A DNA stretch of 64,000 nt from Siphonodentalium dalli. Taxonomy: Eukaryota > Mollusca > Scaphopoda > Gadilida > Siphonodentaliidae. Under the pieces are notes generated by a model, which did not search any database, was not told where the DNA came from, and saw only the letters and a program-made list of their open reading frames with translations. Each line of letters opens with the position of its first letter. Position 1 is the stretch's first letter. Positions 10,991 through 22,344 of this stretch are shown here, one piece after another. Made by a program: the position numbers and the translations under genes. Location of the stretch: contig CP136067.1 of NCBI GenBank assembly GCA_032622095.1, positions 198,486,052 to 198,550,051 of the forward strand, given 5' to 3'.

Positions 10991-13440
10991 AAATTATTGG
11001 GCAATCTTTGAGGGGCAGATGTCCGAGATGCAATCGTCCTTATCCCGCGATTAGAAACTGTACTGTGTAACCGATGTCCCATATCCGTAAACTCCGTGTG
11101 AAATTGTCTCTCCGGTGTCTAATGCATCACGCGTGTATGTGCGTATGACGTGGAGTCTATGTTGTGTACAAATCATGTAATGCCTCTAGACCTGTTCAGT
11201 TATCACTGTAACTGCATGTTCCGCAGACACCCGGAAATTAATAACGGATGGACAAAAATGAGACCATGGGCTAATCAAGCCACTGTTTAGAGATTATCAA
11301 AAGGGTGCCATTTTAAAAAGCGGCGATGGGTGAAGTCAGTGCACAGGAAACCGCCGATTGTTTTTATATGAGATATGGACATTTGCATTAAATTAATTCG
11401 ATGTCAGGTTCGTTGGTACCAAGAATGGGAATGTCCCCCGCCTGTGCATTGGGTATGTGGCATTACAACCACCCGCGCGTACAATGAAATATATAATTAT
11501 TCATGAAATGCTGATTTTTCTCCGATTATTGTGACAGAAACATGCGAATATTTTGTCAAGTTGAAAAGCGTTTCTGTGGATATCAGATTCCGTTTTCAGA
11601 TCGAAAATATTTCCACATGAACATTGTTTAGTTAACCTGGGCGTTGGTGTGGGACATGCGTAATACCAACAATAATTGTTTATGTTTTAGTTCATTATTT
11701 TATTTATCTCCTTTTATTTACAAGACTGTTTTTGTTTTACTGTACCACTCGCAAATATTATCAGGAAGTTCTTTATAAACACTCGGATGAAACTGTCTGT
11801 TTGCAATATATCAATCCTCGACGACACGAATATTATCTGTCATGTCAATTTACGAATAATTCCATAATATCAAATGACATAATTATTTAAGTGATGTGAT
11901 CGAATTGATTGTACGCACCAAATGAATCAGACTCATTTTACTTGCATTATTTATCTATTGAATGTTATGAGACACATTTACACCAGCTGGTCAGTGCGCG
12001 CGTAATCGGCGTTTATAAAAGAAAATTACTAGATATTTCTACATTACGAAATTGTTTAAATGAATATGTGTGAAATCTATATTACTGAAATATATCGCCA
12101 AACATGGGTGCATTGGAACTGTTATGTAGGGTGGGATGTCATATTGACAACCTCACATTATATGTTATATTGTGTGTGCTATAAAATATGCATATGTGCA
12201 TATATATGAAATTACTTTGATACTGACAATTCTTGAAAATTTTATTAATTGTTGAAAATGAGCATTTTAAATTAAATTTGGAAAAACTAAATTTTATTTA
12301 TAAATTTTGATCCCAGTTTTCAAAACAAATTAATTTAAATTTGAAACTTTAGTTACGTTTTGGACATTAAATTCGATATTTTAAAGTGATCTGAAACACT
12401 CCAGTAGGGTGATGAAATAGAAATGGAGAATATCTTGCTGAAAATAGTTATTTTTACAAATATTATATCCAAATTGACAGAACACACCGTAATTCTTATA
12501 TATATGCATTAAATACAGTGACCCCCCCGATGGCGAAATCATTTGTGTTAATTTACCGCCGATAGTTGCGTCCCAAATCGGGAAGTAAATATTTACAATT
12601 GAGCGTAGTTCAGACGATGTTTTCTATGAAGTGGTACGGTCGATTTGTTTGAGATTTTCGGCAATGTTAGTAGAATTCTACATCCCCTCATGGCATAGCG
12701 CATGCATACTAACTAATCAGTTTCACGCGTCCGAACAAGTGCATAATATGTCTTTAACTTATGAATTTGTGTAATGTTATATCCAAATTTTCAGCCATTT
12801 GTTAGAACACGATATCGCCGCACAAACTACCGAAACCATTTGCGTACATGTAATTTGAACAAACACAAGAAAATAGTAATGCCAACTAAAATAAAATGCG
12901 ACAACAAAACATGACATGGATATAAAGGCCATAGACACAGATAAACAAATATGATATATATATATATAATTCAATATATGAAATAATTTTTTATTATAAA
13001 AGATTTTATCTGACAATTCTGTATTCATTGACGCTAAGACCACGTGCGATTTTTCCGTGTTTTTTCCGTGTTAAAATGTTGGCCACGCGTGGTTTTGAAA
13101 ACACCACGGGCCTTGTATGCTGTAGTTGACACATCTTGACTTATAGAATATATCGTGGCGCATCCATTCTAACAATACCCCTCTCCCAATCATGTTGACG
13201 TGCTATAATGAACAGTCATTGAAGTTTTAACTAATCTAGCCGAAATGTAGGCTAAGCGTTTTTTGGAATGCGTAACCGTCTATGACGTGTCATCGGTCGA
13301 CCCCATTCATGACTGATTTGATGGATACGCTCACAGTATGTAGCCCACCACGCATGTGTACCGTCATGTATCAATCACCATAACGAATGCAAATTTAGCC
13401 CTCCCCCGTACTTGTAATTTAACAGAACCCAGCTGTTCGA
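10990..13440. other. No gene seen
   Basis: AT-rich sequence. The longest frame (12777-13043, minus, 88 codons) is hydrophobic and rich in Tyr/Ile from a TATA-rich stretch and has no family resemblance. No strong repeats were noticed. Confidence 0.35.
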
Positions 13441-14570
13441 AGCCAAAGTTAAACTATCTCTTAATTGCTAATTATTAGTGCCTCTTTAAAATCATTATAG
13501 GTAAACAAAACCAATCCCGTGACATTCCCTGCGTCATGTCACTTTTGTGCACCAATTTCTCCACATATCTCCTTGAAATAATAATAAACGCTCTTTAATG
13601 ATTGTATACCAATGAAATCATCTGAGGTCAAAGACGTCTATCACGTGAAATCACCTGGTCGGGTGATTCATCTGTACCAATTTTTCTTCATATAATTTGA
13701 GCCTATAGCGAATGCCTTTATTGCTCGCATTTGCCCATTAAAGTCGTCTGAGATCAACGGCATCCGGATAGAGTTAAATTTTTTCTTTTAATTGCTAATT
13801 ATTAGTGCATCTTTAAATCATGTGAGGTCAACACACCCAATCCCTTGACATGCCCTGCGTCATTCCAGTTGTGTCACCAATTTTCCCCACTCATCTTCAG
13901 GAATGAAAATAAACGCCCTTTATTGATTATATGACCATGTAAGTCATCTGATGTCAAAGACGCCTATCGCGTGACAACCACCTGGTCGGGTGATTCATCT
14001 GTACCAGTTTCCCTACATATACTTTGAGCCTATAACCAACGCTCTTTATTGCTCACATTTGTCCATTAAAATCGTCTGAGATCAACGGCATCCGGATAAA
14101 GTTACATTTATCTTTTAATTTCTTATTATTAGTGCATCTTTAAATAATTTGAGGTCAACAAACCCATTCTCTTGACATGCCCTGCGTCATTCGACTTTTG
14201 TCACCAATTTTCTCACATATCTTCTGGAATGATGATAAACGCTCTTTATTGATTATATACCCATGTAAGTCATCTTGGGTCGAAGATGCCTATCGCGTGA
14301 CATTCATCAAGTTGGGTGGTTCATTTGTACCAATTTTCCTACAAATACTTTAAACTTATAAAGAACGCTCTTTATTGCTCAAATTTGACACTTAATAACG
14401 TCTGATGTCAACGGCATCTATACCACACCATATGGGTCATCCCCGTGTTTAAACTTACACCGACCAGATTGCAACCATTTTTGGTCTATAATCAATTAGT
14501 TAGTTAAATGCGTTGTTATTGCCCCTTTAGGACATCTGATGTCAATGGGACCTATCTAATAATATTTTCC
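13440..14570. repeat. Satellite of about 330-bp units, 3 copies plus a partial
   Basis: Copies begin near 13461, 13790 and 14116 at (a)attgctaattattagtgc. Each contains two related halves: taaacgctctttattgatta..gtcatctgatgtcaaagacg and aacgctctttattgctcac..tcgtctgagatcaacggc. A worn half-unit follows near 14470-14570. Units differ at many sites, so the array is old. Confidence 0.9.
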
Positions 14571-15118
14571 GGGCCAAATTACCCATATATCCAACCTCAT
14601 TAGTAACTGACCAATGTGGATGTCTACTTAATGCATGGTTTATTCAGATGTAATTCTATATCTCCTGTGTCATAGAAAATATCACCGCAAAATACGTAAA
14701 TCGAAATATATCTCAGGATTTTGAATTTTAAAAGTTGATATTGAGTAAGCGGTTTTAATTAGAAGATATAACCCATAATCAGTCTTCGTCATGCAAACAT
14801 ATTCCCAAATTAACAGTATTTATCACAATAAAACCAGGTCCCCCTAATGTCGGTCTGTAACACTGTCAGATATACACTACCGATAATTTAATTGCATATA
14901 TCTATTAAAATATTCATTCCGCGCAAAACTATCGACAGTTGGTGAATAATAGTGTCACATAGATCACACATGACAGGAAAAATATATAAATTTGCATGTT
15001 AAATTCACTTAAAAAACACGCTAAACATTAGGGGGACACACAAAAAGTCGCCCTAATGTAAAAGTCGCCCTAATGTGGGTTATTTACACACAAATGTCTC
15101 CCTAATGTGGCTTCCGCG

Positions 15119-15121
<3 letters not shown>
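14571..15121. other. No gene; short ccctaatgt repeats
   Basis: Mostly unremarkable AT-rich DNA. From about 15027 to 15112 the phrase (cc)ctaatgt occurs several times in direct and inverted order (attagggg..gtcgccctaatgt), with a further ccccctaatgt at 14841. No gene. Confidence 0.5.
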
Positions 15122-15161
<40 letters not shown>

Positions 15162-15225
15162 TGGGGAGAGATATACAATCGAATGAGAGAGACGGAAAGA
15201 GAGAGCGAGAGATAGAGAGAGAATT
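15122..15225. repeat. (AT)n followed by GA-rich simple sequence
   Basis: A pure (AT)n tract to about 15158 is followed by gagagacggaaagagagagc-type sequence to about 15222. Confidence 0.9.
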
Positions 15226-15621
15226 TTCTCACCTGATATTTACTTCTTCTTTCAGACACTAAAGCGAAGTGCTCGCAAAGTATGCGACGTGTTTCTGTGG
15301 GATCGAAAGTCCGTGTGGGTCGATTCCAACATATGACTTGCAATATATGCATCCATCCTCTCGGGGGACATGAACCAATCTATATGGGGCGGTTCCAGTG
15401 TGTGACAGCTACCGCCCATTAGTACATATTGTCGACTAACTGCTCAACAAGATTTCATGTTAAGTTGCCGTCCGTTTTCAAGGGCCAATATACAGTTCCA
15501 CGCCCACCACGCTGAGGATGTTGTGCACACAGCTGCACATTGCAAAACTGCCAGGGAAATTTCCATGAAGTTCTACTTCTGCACACTTTGAGTGAATTAT
15601 ATATTTGATGAATTATATATG

Positions 15622-15867
15622 AACAGCGGTTTCAATGTGTTCATGGGATTTTGACCGCGAGCAAAATTCAGCAAACTAGATACTCAATCAGTCGGTAATG
15701 TCCGACAATCCCCGGTGATTTCCGGGACCAATGTGTCCATAAACCTATGAACGACATTGAAAGTGACGTCACGTTACGTTCATAGGTCTATGAACGCATT
15801 GAATAAGGGGGCGTGTCCATCGTAACGCTATGGGGAAATCGGAAGAGATATCAGGTGTATGTCAATA
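15622..15867 (-). repeat. Half of palindrome B joined to repeat A in reverse
   Basis: 15622-15676 matches one arm of the palindrome at 8006-8143 (cagcggtttcaatgtg, tttgaccgcgag, ttcagcaaact). It is followed directly by 15676-15867, the reverse-complement copy of repeat A at 7421-7610. The two families also lie within 400 bp of each other at 7.4-8.1 kb. Confidence 0.85.
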
Positions 15868-16114
15868 TATATATAAACCAGTCGTCTGGTGTAGCTCGAT
15901 CTGTCATAACGCTCTTTACAACTCAACCATGCATCCACTTTAGACCAAATTTGGGCAAAAACATCTATTACCCTGCAGGGAGCCCCATACATATATATAG
16001 AAGCATATAGAAGAGTGCCGTCTGCTCATGTTTGTCTGGGGCTCTGTATGGGTGAAATTATAAAATTGTTGAAGAATACAAGAAAAAATTATTAAAATTG
16101 TAAAAAAATGTTAA

Positions 16115-16183
16115 GCCAATGCATTCTCTTATATATGCGAGGCGACCTATGGTCGACTCGCATATATAAGAGAATGCATTGGC
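16115..16183. repeat. Hairpin with 32-bp stem
   Basis: gccaatgcattctcttatat.. (16115-16146) pairs with 16152-16183, with one mismatch and a 5-base loop (ctatg). The arm terminus and flank (gaatgcattggcacagggt) recur in reverse complement at 37379-37400, so this is a dispersed family. Confidence 0.9.
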
Positions 16184-16439
16184 ACAGGGTAAAAAAAATC
16201 CCGACTTCCGACTGGATTTGATATGGCGGGTCATTATGATAACCTGTAGGAGGGTGTCAGTCCCTCTATTGGATGCAATGTGGCTTAGAAGATGATTCAC
16301 CAAATTTCACCAAATAAATCGATTCAATTCGGTTGGAGGTTGTGCATGGGATGTGGTATCTAGGGATGTTAATTAGAACATAGTTATGATATTCAATTTG
16401 TGCTGGGTTATTTAGTGTTGAATGTGAGATAAATATGGG

Positions 16440-16905
16440 TAATATAGGGTGATATAGGGTGATATATATGTGTAATATAGGGTAATATATGGTGATATAG
16501 GGTGATATATGATGATAATGGGTGATATATGGGGATATAGGGTTATATAGGGTGATATAGGGTGATATAGGGTGATATATGGTTATATAGGGTGATATAG
16601 GGTAATTTAGGGTGATATATGGTAATATAGGGTGATATAGTGTGATATAGGGTGATAATGTGTGATATAGGGTAATATAGGGTGATATAGGGTGATATAA
16701 GGTGATAAATATGGGTAATATAGGGTGATATTGGGTGATATAGGGTTTATAGGGTGGTATAGGGTGATATATGGTGATATAGGGTCATATATGGTGGTAT
16801 ATGGTTATATATGGTGATATAGGGTGATATAAGGTGATATAGGGTGATATATGGTGATATATGGTGATATATGGTCGTATAGGGTGGTATAGGGTGATAT
16901 TATAA
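16440..16905. repeat. Decamer-type array (ggtgatatag)n
   Basis: About 460 bp of ggtgatatag with variants (ggtaatatag, ggtgatatat, ggttatatag). It lies between the hairpin at 16.1 kb and the palindrome at 16.9 kb. Confidence 0.95.
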
Positions 16906-17045
16906 GTTACAGGGCGAGTTGTTGCCGGATACGGTGTCATATGAGGCGAAGTGAGATTAATATCGGGCGAGGCGCTAGCCGAGCCCGATATTAATCTCGC
17001 TGAGCCTCATATGTCACCGTAGCCGACAACAAAGAGTCCTGTAAC
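16906..17045. repeat. Long imperfect palindrome, about 63-bp arms
   Basis: gttacagg.. at the left and ..cctgtaac at the right bracket arms sharing cggtgtcatatgaggc / gcctcatatgtcaccg and gagattaatatcgggc / gcccgatattaatctc. The centre is near 16976 (ggcgctagcc). It directly follows the decamer array. Confidence 0.9.
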
Positions 17046-17589
17046 GATTTTATCATGCTTTCCATGTGAGAAATTGAATTACTTGTACGAGGTTCATTAG
17101 ATTCTAGCAAGTTAAATATTTCGTCTAGGACCATTAACTTATGTAACGTCACAGTGACGTACCATGGTCGCTGAACGTCAACGCATTGAGTGAATGGCTA
17201 ATCACCAAAAGTAGGGCAACAAATTTAGTTTGATTGTTAATTTATTAGTCTTTAGAATTCCTCACATATACTACATGCATGTTTTGGTATATGATACTAT
17301 GTCTTTAAATTCGTAGAAAATGATTTCCGACATATATACCTTTGCTTGGCGCAAAAATACACCGAAAATATCATCGAGGCGACAGAGGGCCAAGAAAAAC
17401 AAAATGGCGCCTATCGACCCCATTCATATGAATCCACATCCCCCCTGTGGCTTTCAATATGGGATCGGTTCGGTGTCAATCGAGGTGAGCCTAATATGCT
17501 CTCATCTCCTGTCAGTAGATCTCCATTCTCATTGGTCAATATAATAGGCCAGTCGAATGGCCCCACTTGTGACATCCTTAAACCACACG
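17046..17589. other. No gene seen
   Basis: No recognised coding. Two overlapping frames at 17320-17729 read into the following repeat array and are not protein-like. Confidence 0.35.
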
Positions 17590-18440
17590 ATCACACTCCT
17601 GATATCATGGAGATGATTGTTTATAAGTTTGGTGATAATCGGCGACTAAACAATTTTTTATATCAAATTTGGTGCCAATCCCTCCCCTCTCCATCTCTCA
17701 CCCAAACAGCACCACTATGGCGTCTTTAAATCACGATTAGATTCCTCGTATCATGGATAAGAAAGTGTATCAATCTGGTGGATATTGGCGTTAAAACAAT
17801 TGTGCATCAATTTTGGTGCCCCTGTCCCTTTCAATGCAACCTTGACTCGAATGAGGCCACATTTGACAGATAAAAGCCACACCATTAGACTCCTCATACC
17901 ATGGTGATGATTTTGTATAAGTGTGGTGGCAATCGGCGACTTATTATCAAATTTAGTGCCCACCCCATCCCAATCTCTCATCCAAAAACAACAATTTGGC
18001 GTTGTTAAATCGCACAATTAGATTCCTTGTATACACGAAGAAGAATATATATCAATTTGGAGGAAATCGGCGCTAAAATTAGTTTTATCAATTTTGGTGC
18101 CCCCCCCCCCCCCCCCCCTTCCGGGCATTCCTGACGCGTACGGCGCGACTTTTGCCATATTTAAACCACGCCATTAAATTCCTCATATTATGGGGATGAT
18201 TATATATAAGTTTCGTGGCAATCGGCGACAAATTTTTTTTCTGCCCCTCCCCCTTTTCTGCCCCTGACAACAACGGCGTCACTTTAGAAAATTCTAACCC
18301 CGACCATTATCTTTCTCGTAAAAAGCTACTCCTAGTAGACCCCTTTGGCATCATCTAGATGGTCCTCTGTGAATTTCTATAGAACACAGACAGACAGACA
18401 TACATACAGACAGACATTCGCAAATATAGATATAGATGAC
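17590..18440 (-). mobile_element. Helitron-like repeat array with a probable 5' end at the right
   Basis: Alternating units of about 140 bp share atggagatgat..tataagtttggtgg, aatcggcgac, atcaattttggtgcccc and a C-run. On the minus strand the right end reads tctatatctatatttgcg followed by a tctg/tgtc-rich stretch (18385-18420), resembling Helitron 5' ends that begin with TC. Related arrays occur at 61.8-62.5 and 62.6-64.0 kb. No CTAG terminus was found on the left, so the other end is uncertain. Confidence 0.5.
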
Positions 18441-18587
18441 GAAAAATTGTCATGTTTATATATAGAGTTATGTATCTTGTATCTGAGATGAGAATACTCA
18501 CGTTGTATTTTATTCAACTTCATACAATCAATCTAATCAGTCCTGAAGGGTATATAAGCCATATACACATCATTTGGCGACAGTTTT

Positions 18588-19319
18588 ATGGTAGCATGCA
18601 AAACTCGTCAAAACTCAAATATTAACAAACCTCGGATGTCATGCTATATTTGTGGTGGATCGTATCCACATAGATATGGAACCTGTCCTGCAAAAGGGAA
18701 GACGTGTGGATTTTGCGGATGGGAAAACCATTTTGAACGGGTATGTAATAGAAAAAAGACTGCAGAGGCGGATAAAGGTCAAGAACGTCGAAAACAATCT
18801 ACACAAAATTATATACATGCATCTGGAGTAGGTGGCTACGAAGATTCCGACTCCGATGAATATGTGCTTACCGCGAATCTGAATCTGAGGGAAGGCTCCG
18901 AAGGTGATATTAAGCCGCATACAACCATAACATTAGCTGATACATCTATCAAACTGTTGTTGGATTCTGGCGCATCTGTTAAAATTATGACATCAGAAAC
19001 TTTCGAGTCTTTAAAAGAAACTCCAAAACTTGAACTTGTTCAGTCATCAGATCATAAAATCTTTGCGTACAATTCCAATGAACCATTGCATATTAAAGGA
19101 AAATTCACTAAACTTGTATCTGTGCAAGAGGTATCATGTGTCACAACATTATACATGCTTAATGGGAAAAGCGAGTCATTGCTATGTTTCAGAACATTAG
19201 TGTCAAAATGTGTGTCTTCTCCATTGTGTGTATCATGTTACCAACAACGATTCATGCAAAGGTATTCTTCACCAATACAAACATCTGATTTCTGGAATTG
19301 GAAAACTGAAAGATTATGA
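18588..19319 (+). pseudogene. gag-pro: Gypsy gag nucleocapsid and protease fragment
   Basis: 243 codons. Residues about 19-53 hold two CCHC-like knuckles (CYICGGSYPHRYGTC and CGFCGWENHFERVC), the RNA-binding nucleocapsid of Ty3/gypsy Gag. Residues about 124-131 contain the aspartic protease motif LLDSGASV, followed by a protease-like body and a GKSESLLCF stretch typical of the link to RT. The frame is lost near 19280: in the next frame the RT leader (GIGKLKDYEVK) continues, so a frameshift separates protease from RT. Matrix/capsid sequence is absent upstream. Confidence 0.88.
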
Positions 19320-19887
19320 GGTAAAATCGCACATCGATCCGAACATTCAATCACTTGCACAGCCGCCACGTCGCATACATTTCCACATGAGGAAGAAGGT
19401 TGAGCGTGAGTTAGAAATACTTGAAAAATCAGACATCATCGAATGTGTTACAGATTGTGCAACACCGTGGGTGTTACCAATCGTAGTGGCTCCCAAACCA
19501 AATGATCCATATAAAATCAGACTTTGTGTGGACATGAGATGCGATAACAAGGCCATAATCCGAGAGCGTCATATATATCCAACTATCGATGATATATTAT
19601 CACAAGTGAATGGATCAACAGTGTTTTCGAAGTTAGATCTGAACCGTGGTTTTAGTCAACTCCTCCTTCACCCAGATAGCCATCACATTAGGACTTTTGC
19701 CACACACACAGGCTTATACCGATATAAACGATTAAATTTTGGGAACAGCTCAGGTCCAGAGAAATTCAATCAGCTCATCAGGGACACACTTTCTGGCATT
19801 CCGAACGTACTAAACATAGCTGATGATATTTTAATTCACGATAAAACGGAGAGCGAACACGATGAGGTACTGAAGCAAGTACTTTAG
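19210..19887 (+). pseudogene. pol: Gypsy reverse transcriptase fragment
   Basis: The 225-codon frame contains RT fingers and palm: QPPRRIHFHMRKKVE, a VAPKPNDPYKIRLCVDMR block, FSKLDLNRGFSQLLLHP (first catalytic Asp in LDL) and the active-site loop NIADDILIH (ADD retained). A stop at 19885-19887 cuts the palm. The same frame then continues for about 35 codons with thumb-like sequence (NQDKCEFKKSEVKCLGM) before further stops. In an intact element this polymerase copies the RNA intermediate; here it is dead. Confidence 0.92.
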
Positions 19888-20170
19888 TATCTCACCTTAA
19901 ATCAGGACAAATGTGAATTCAAGAAGTCGGAGGTAAAATGTTTGGGAATGATTTTCTCAGAGAAGGGAATAAGAATGGATGCAGAAAAAATAAAGTAAAT
20001 CTCAAATATTCGAGAGCCGCAATCAGTTGCTGAATTATGTTACCTATCTTGGAATGGTAACATATGCTTCGCGGTATATACGAAACTTCGCTCGACTAAG
20101 TGAGCCGCTCAGATAGTTAACACATAAAAATACCGAATTTGTTTGGGAATAGCAACAAAATCGAGCATTC

Positions 20171-20497
20171 ATGGCAATTCAGAAGTGCTTAACAGATGAT
20201 AATTGTTTAGCGTACTTCATTGCTGAGGCCGAAACGGAGCTTATATTGGATGGATCACTGACTGGACTTGGCTCAATCTTGGTCCAGAAACATAAATCTA
20301 GACTGATGAAACCAATTGCGTATGCAAGTAAAATTCTGACCCCGGCTGAAAGGCGATACAGTCAAATATAAATTGAAGCTTTAGCGATTACATGGGGTCT
20401 TCAAAATTTTCGACTTTACATTCTCGGCAAGCATTGCACAGTGGTTACCGACCATCAGCCCGTGAGAACTATATTCACTAGTTCGAGATCATGAATG
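20171..20497 (+). pseudogene. pol: Gypsy RNase H fragment
   Basis: The frame LILDGSLTGLGSILVQ carries the first catalytic Asp of Ty3-type RNase H. It is followed by PIAYASKILTPAERRYSQI, a stop at 20369-20371, then EALAITWGLQNF and VVTDHQPV, which hold the Glu and last Asp motifs. A TGA precedes the point where the hAT-type MITE interrupts the frame. The downstream continuation resumes at 20996. Confidence 0.88.
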
Positions 20498-20987
20498 CAG
20501 TGTTCGCGCTGTCAGAAGCCAAATTAGCCAATGGGTAACATTTTTCGCATTTGGCTAACAAAAAATTCATTTGGCTAAACGTTTGGCTAAACTTTTTTTA
20601 TACCCCGAATGGAGACGGAAAGTATGGTTTCAGAAGGATAATTACCGGCAGATTTCAATAGAATAGATATTCAACTCCTTACTATAATAAGCCATAGTTA
20701 GCGGCCATGGTGTCAATAGTGTCAACGACATAGTTATTACAATTAGTTTAGCGGATTTATGTGATTATAATTATATAGAATGTTAGTTTCATGTTTGCGA
20801 ATTTCGTTTCAGGTTTCATTCTGAGTATAACAAATAATGTTTAAAACAAATATTTTAGTCATTAATTGTGACCAGAAAACGATGATTTAATTTGGCCAAT
20901 TTTATTTTTTTTAATTTGGACAAAAAACATTTGGCTAAAGTTTTTTTTCATTTGGCTAAAGTTTTTTTTGGTCCAGCGCGAACACTG
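20498..20987. mobile_element. hAT-type MITE inserted in the gypsy element
   Basis: 490 bp with perfect 14-bp terminal inverted repeats, CAGTGTTCGCGCTG at the left and CAGCGCGAACACTG at the right. Flanks are catgaatg (20490-20497) and catgtatg (20988-20995): an 8-bp target duplication with one mismatch, as expected for hAT elements, whose ends often start CAG. The sub-terminal regions repeat catttggctaaag followed by T-runs in both halves. No transposase frame. It splits an RNase H/linker region whose halves are otherwise contiguous. Confidence 0.88.
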
Positions 20988-20995
20988 CATGTATG

Positions 20996-21535
20996 TCACC
21001 TCGGGTGGAACGTTGGTGCTTGAAAGTTCAAGAGTGTGATTTCACGGTGGTGTATCGACCGGGAAAATCTAATCCGGCTGACTTTGTCTCCAGATATTCC
21101 TCAGAAATCATATCTAATACTCTGCCAATCGCATCGACTTGGACGCAATGTGCCGAGGAATATATTGTGAAAATCTCAATGAAATCTGTACCTAAAGCAA
21201 TGACTTTCGCCGAAATAAAAACTGCATCGAAGGAGGACCCTTTGCTTCAGGGGGTGATTAAACTTATTCATGGTAATTTATGGTCTGAGGTTAACAACCC
21301 CAAGAATGTCAATATATTTGATTTTCACAGGAACAGAAGTGGTGTTGACGATATCACTATTGTTGAAGAGTATGTACTTCTTCGTGGAACGCGACTCATG
21401 ATTCCAGAAAAACGTCATTCAAAAGTTATCGTGATTGCGCATCAAGGACATCTTGGAATTGTTAAAACCAAACAATTTTATCCGAGAGAAAGTTTGGTTT
21501 CTGGCTATCAACAGAAAAGTGAAATCGGTAATTAA
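20996..21535 (+). pseudogene. pol: Gypsy RNase H/integrase junction and integrase zinc domain, truncated
   Basis: Begins SPRVERWCLKVQECDF and DFTVVYRPGKSNPADFVSR, the conserved stretch after RNase H. The linker leads to an integrase zinc-binding start with AHQGHLGIVKTKQFYPRES (the HH of an H2C2 finger). The frame stops at 21533-21535 before the CC pair, and the (AT)n tract begins at once. The catalytic DDE core is not present. Confidence 0.88.
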
Positions 21536-21541
21536 AAGCTG

Positions 21542-21545
<4 letters not shown>

Positions 21546-21614
<69 letters not shown>

Positions 21615-21625
21615 TATATATATAT
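21546..21625. repeat. (AT)n microsatellite
   Basis: About 80 bp of AT dinucleotides with one interruption (ataaata), placed exactly where the gypsy integrase is lost. Confidence 0.97.
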
Positions 21626-21636
21626 TATCTGTACTA

Positions 21637-22206
21637 ACAACACTCAATTGTGTTTGTTTATTCGTTTGCCCGCTTATAGGCGATCAAACAGCTGGACCAT
21701 CACAGCTTGAACATTTGTATATAGGGGTAATTTGACTCAGTGAGCATTATTATGCATGTTTCTGGACCTCGACCGATCCGACTCAAAATTGGTATGTAGG
21801 CCTAGTTGATCCTGGAAACAATATAACAATACTTTTGTTTTTTTCTTCTGATGGAGTCGATCACAAAGAAATCCCAAAATAGCCTAGACGAAGTCGGGCA
21901 CATCAGCTAGTTCGCTATATTTGACATTATTATTATGGGATATGGGATTATATGATATCATATATTCTGATATTCGGTCGAACATCGCGTGCAACAGGTG
22001 GTCCCGATTATATGCCAATAGCCATGGAATCGTGAACCCCGATTATATCCCAGCGTTGCGTTGGGAGCTCGAGGGTTGGATCGTCACAAAACGCAGCAGA
22101 ATGTAAGACCACAATGTGTGAGAAGTTCATTGAAATTGTGTAAATGTGTGAGAAAACTGCTCAATTTGTTTTCAATCTTCTTGCAACGTGGTACCCCAGC
22201 TAGTAA
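21637..22206 (+). mobile_element. Helitron-like fragments with two CTAG termini
   Basis: The segment at 21637 onward reads gtgtttgtttattcgtttgc like Helitron 5' regions and ends near 21911 with gaagtcgggcacatcagctagtt. A second terminus ends near 22205 with caacgtggtaccccagctagt. Both have the CTAG+T end that follows a GC-rich subterminal stretch in Helitron 3' ends. Bodies are short and unrecognised. Confidence 0.5.
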
Positions 22207-22246
22207 ATATATATAAAGAATACTTGTCTCCATATTTGGTTTTCAG

Positions 22247-22344
22247 TGCTTAAATCGGGAGAGCTATATCACTGCATTCCGGGAAAGAAAGAAGATTGGA
22301 TCATTACGTTAACCTCACAAAGGCAATCGCATTATCTCTTCTGA
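22247..22344 (+). pseudogene. Decayed C-type lectin N-half exon, copy 1
   Basis: After the acceptor ttttcag (AG at 22245-22246) the frame reads LKSGELYHCIPGKKEDWI and WIITLTSQR, a close match to the intact exon at 23326. It then loses identity and stops at TGA 22342-22344 after about 31 codons. The Cys-bearing half of the exon is missing. This is a dead duplicate exon upstream of the intact one. Confidence 0.75.

Larger units (their letters stand above)
18588..21535 (+). mobile_element. Degenerate Ty3/gypsy-type LTR retrotransposon
   Basis: Nucleocapsid zinc knuckles, aspartic protease, reverse transcriptase, RNase H and the start of integrase occur in the canonical gag-PR-RT-RH-IN order, broken by frameshifts and stops. 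No LTRs were found; the gag N-terminus and most of the integrase are missing. The 3' side ends in an (AT)n tract at 21546. A hAT-type MITE (20498-20987) interrupts the RNase H/linker region. It is non-functional. Confidence 0.93.

Noticed and set aside
12777-13043. 88-codon hydrophobic minus-strand frame
   Set aside because: Composition-driven (TATA-rich), no homology recognised and no splice signals.
17320-17729. Two overlapping plus-strand frames before the gypsy element
   Set aside because: They run into the Helitron-like array, have no domain and overlap in different frames.
18480-18590. Left LTR of the gypsy element
   Set aside because: A tttggcgac word lies just before the gag frame as in some gypsy LTR/PBS borders, but no matching right LTR or terminal repeats were found.
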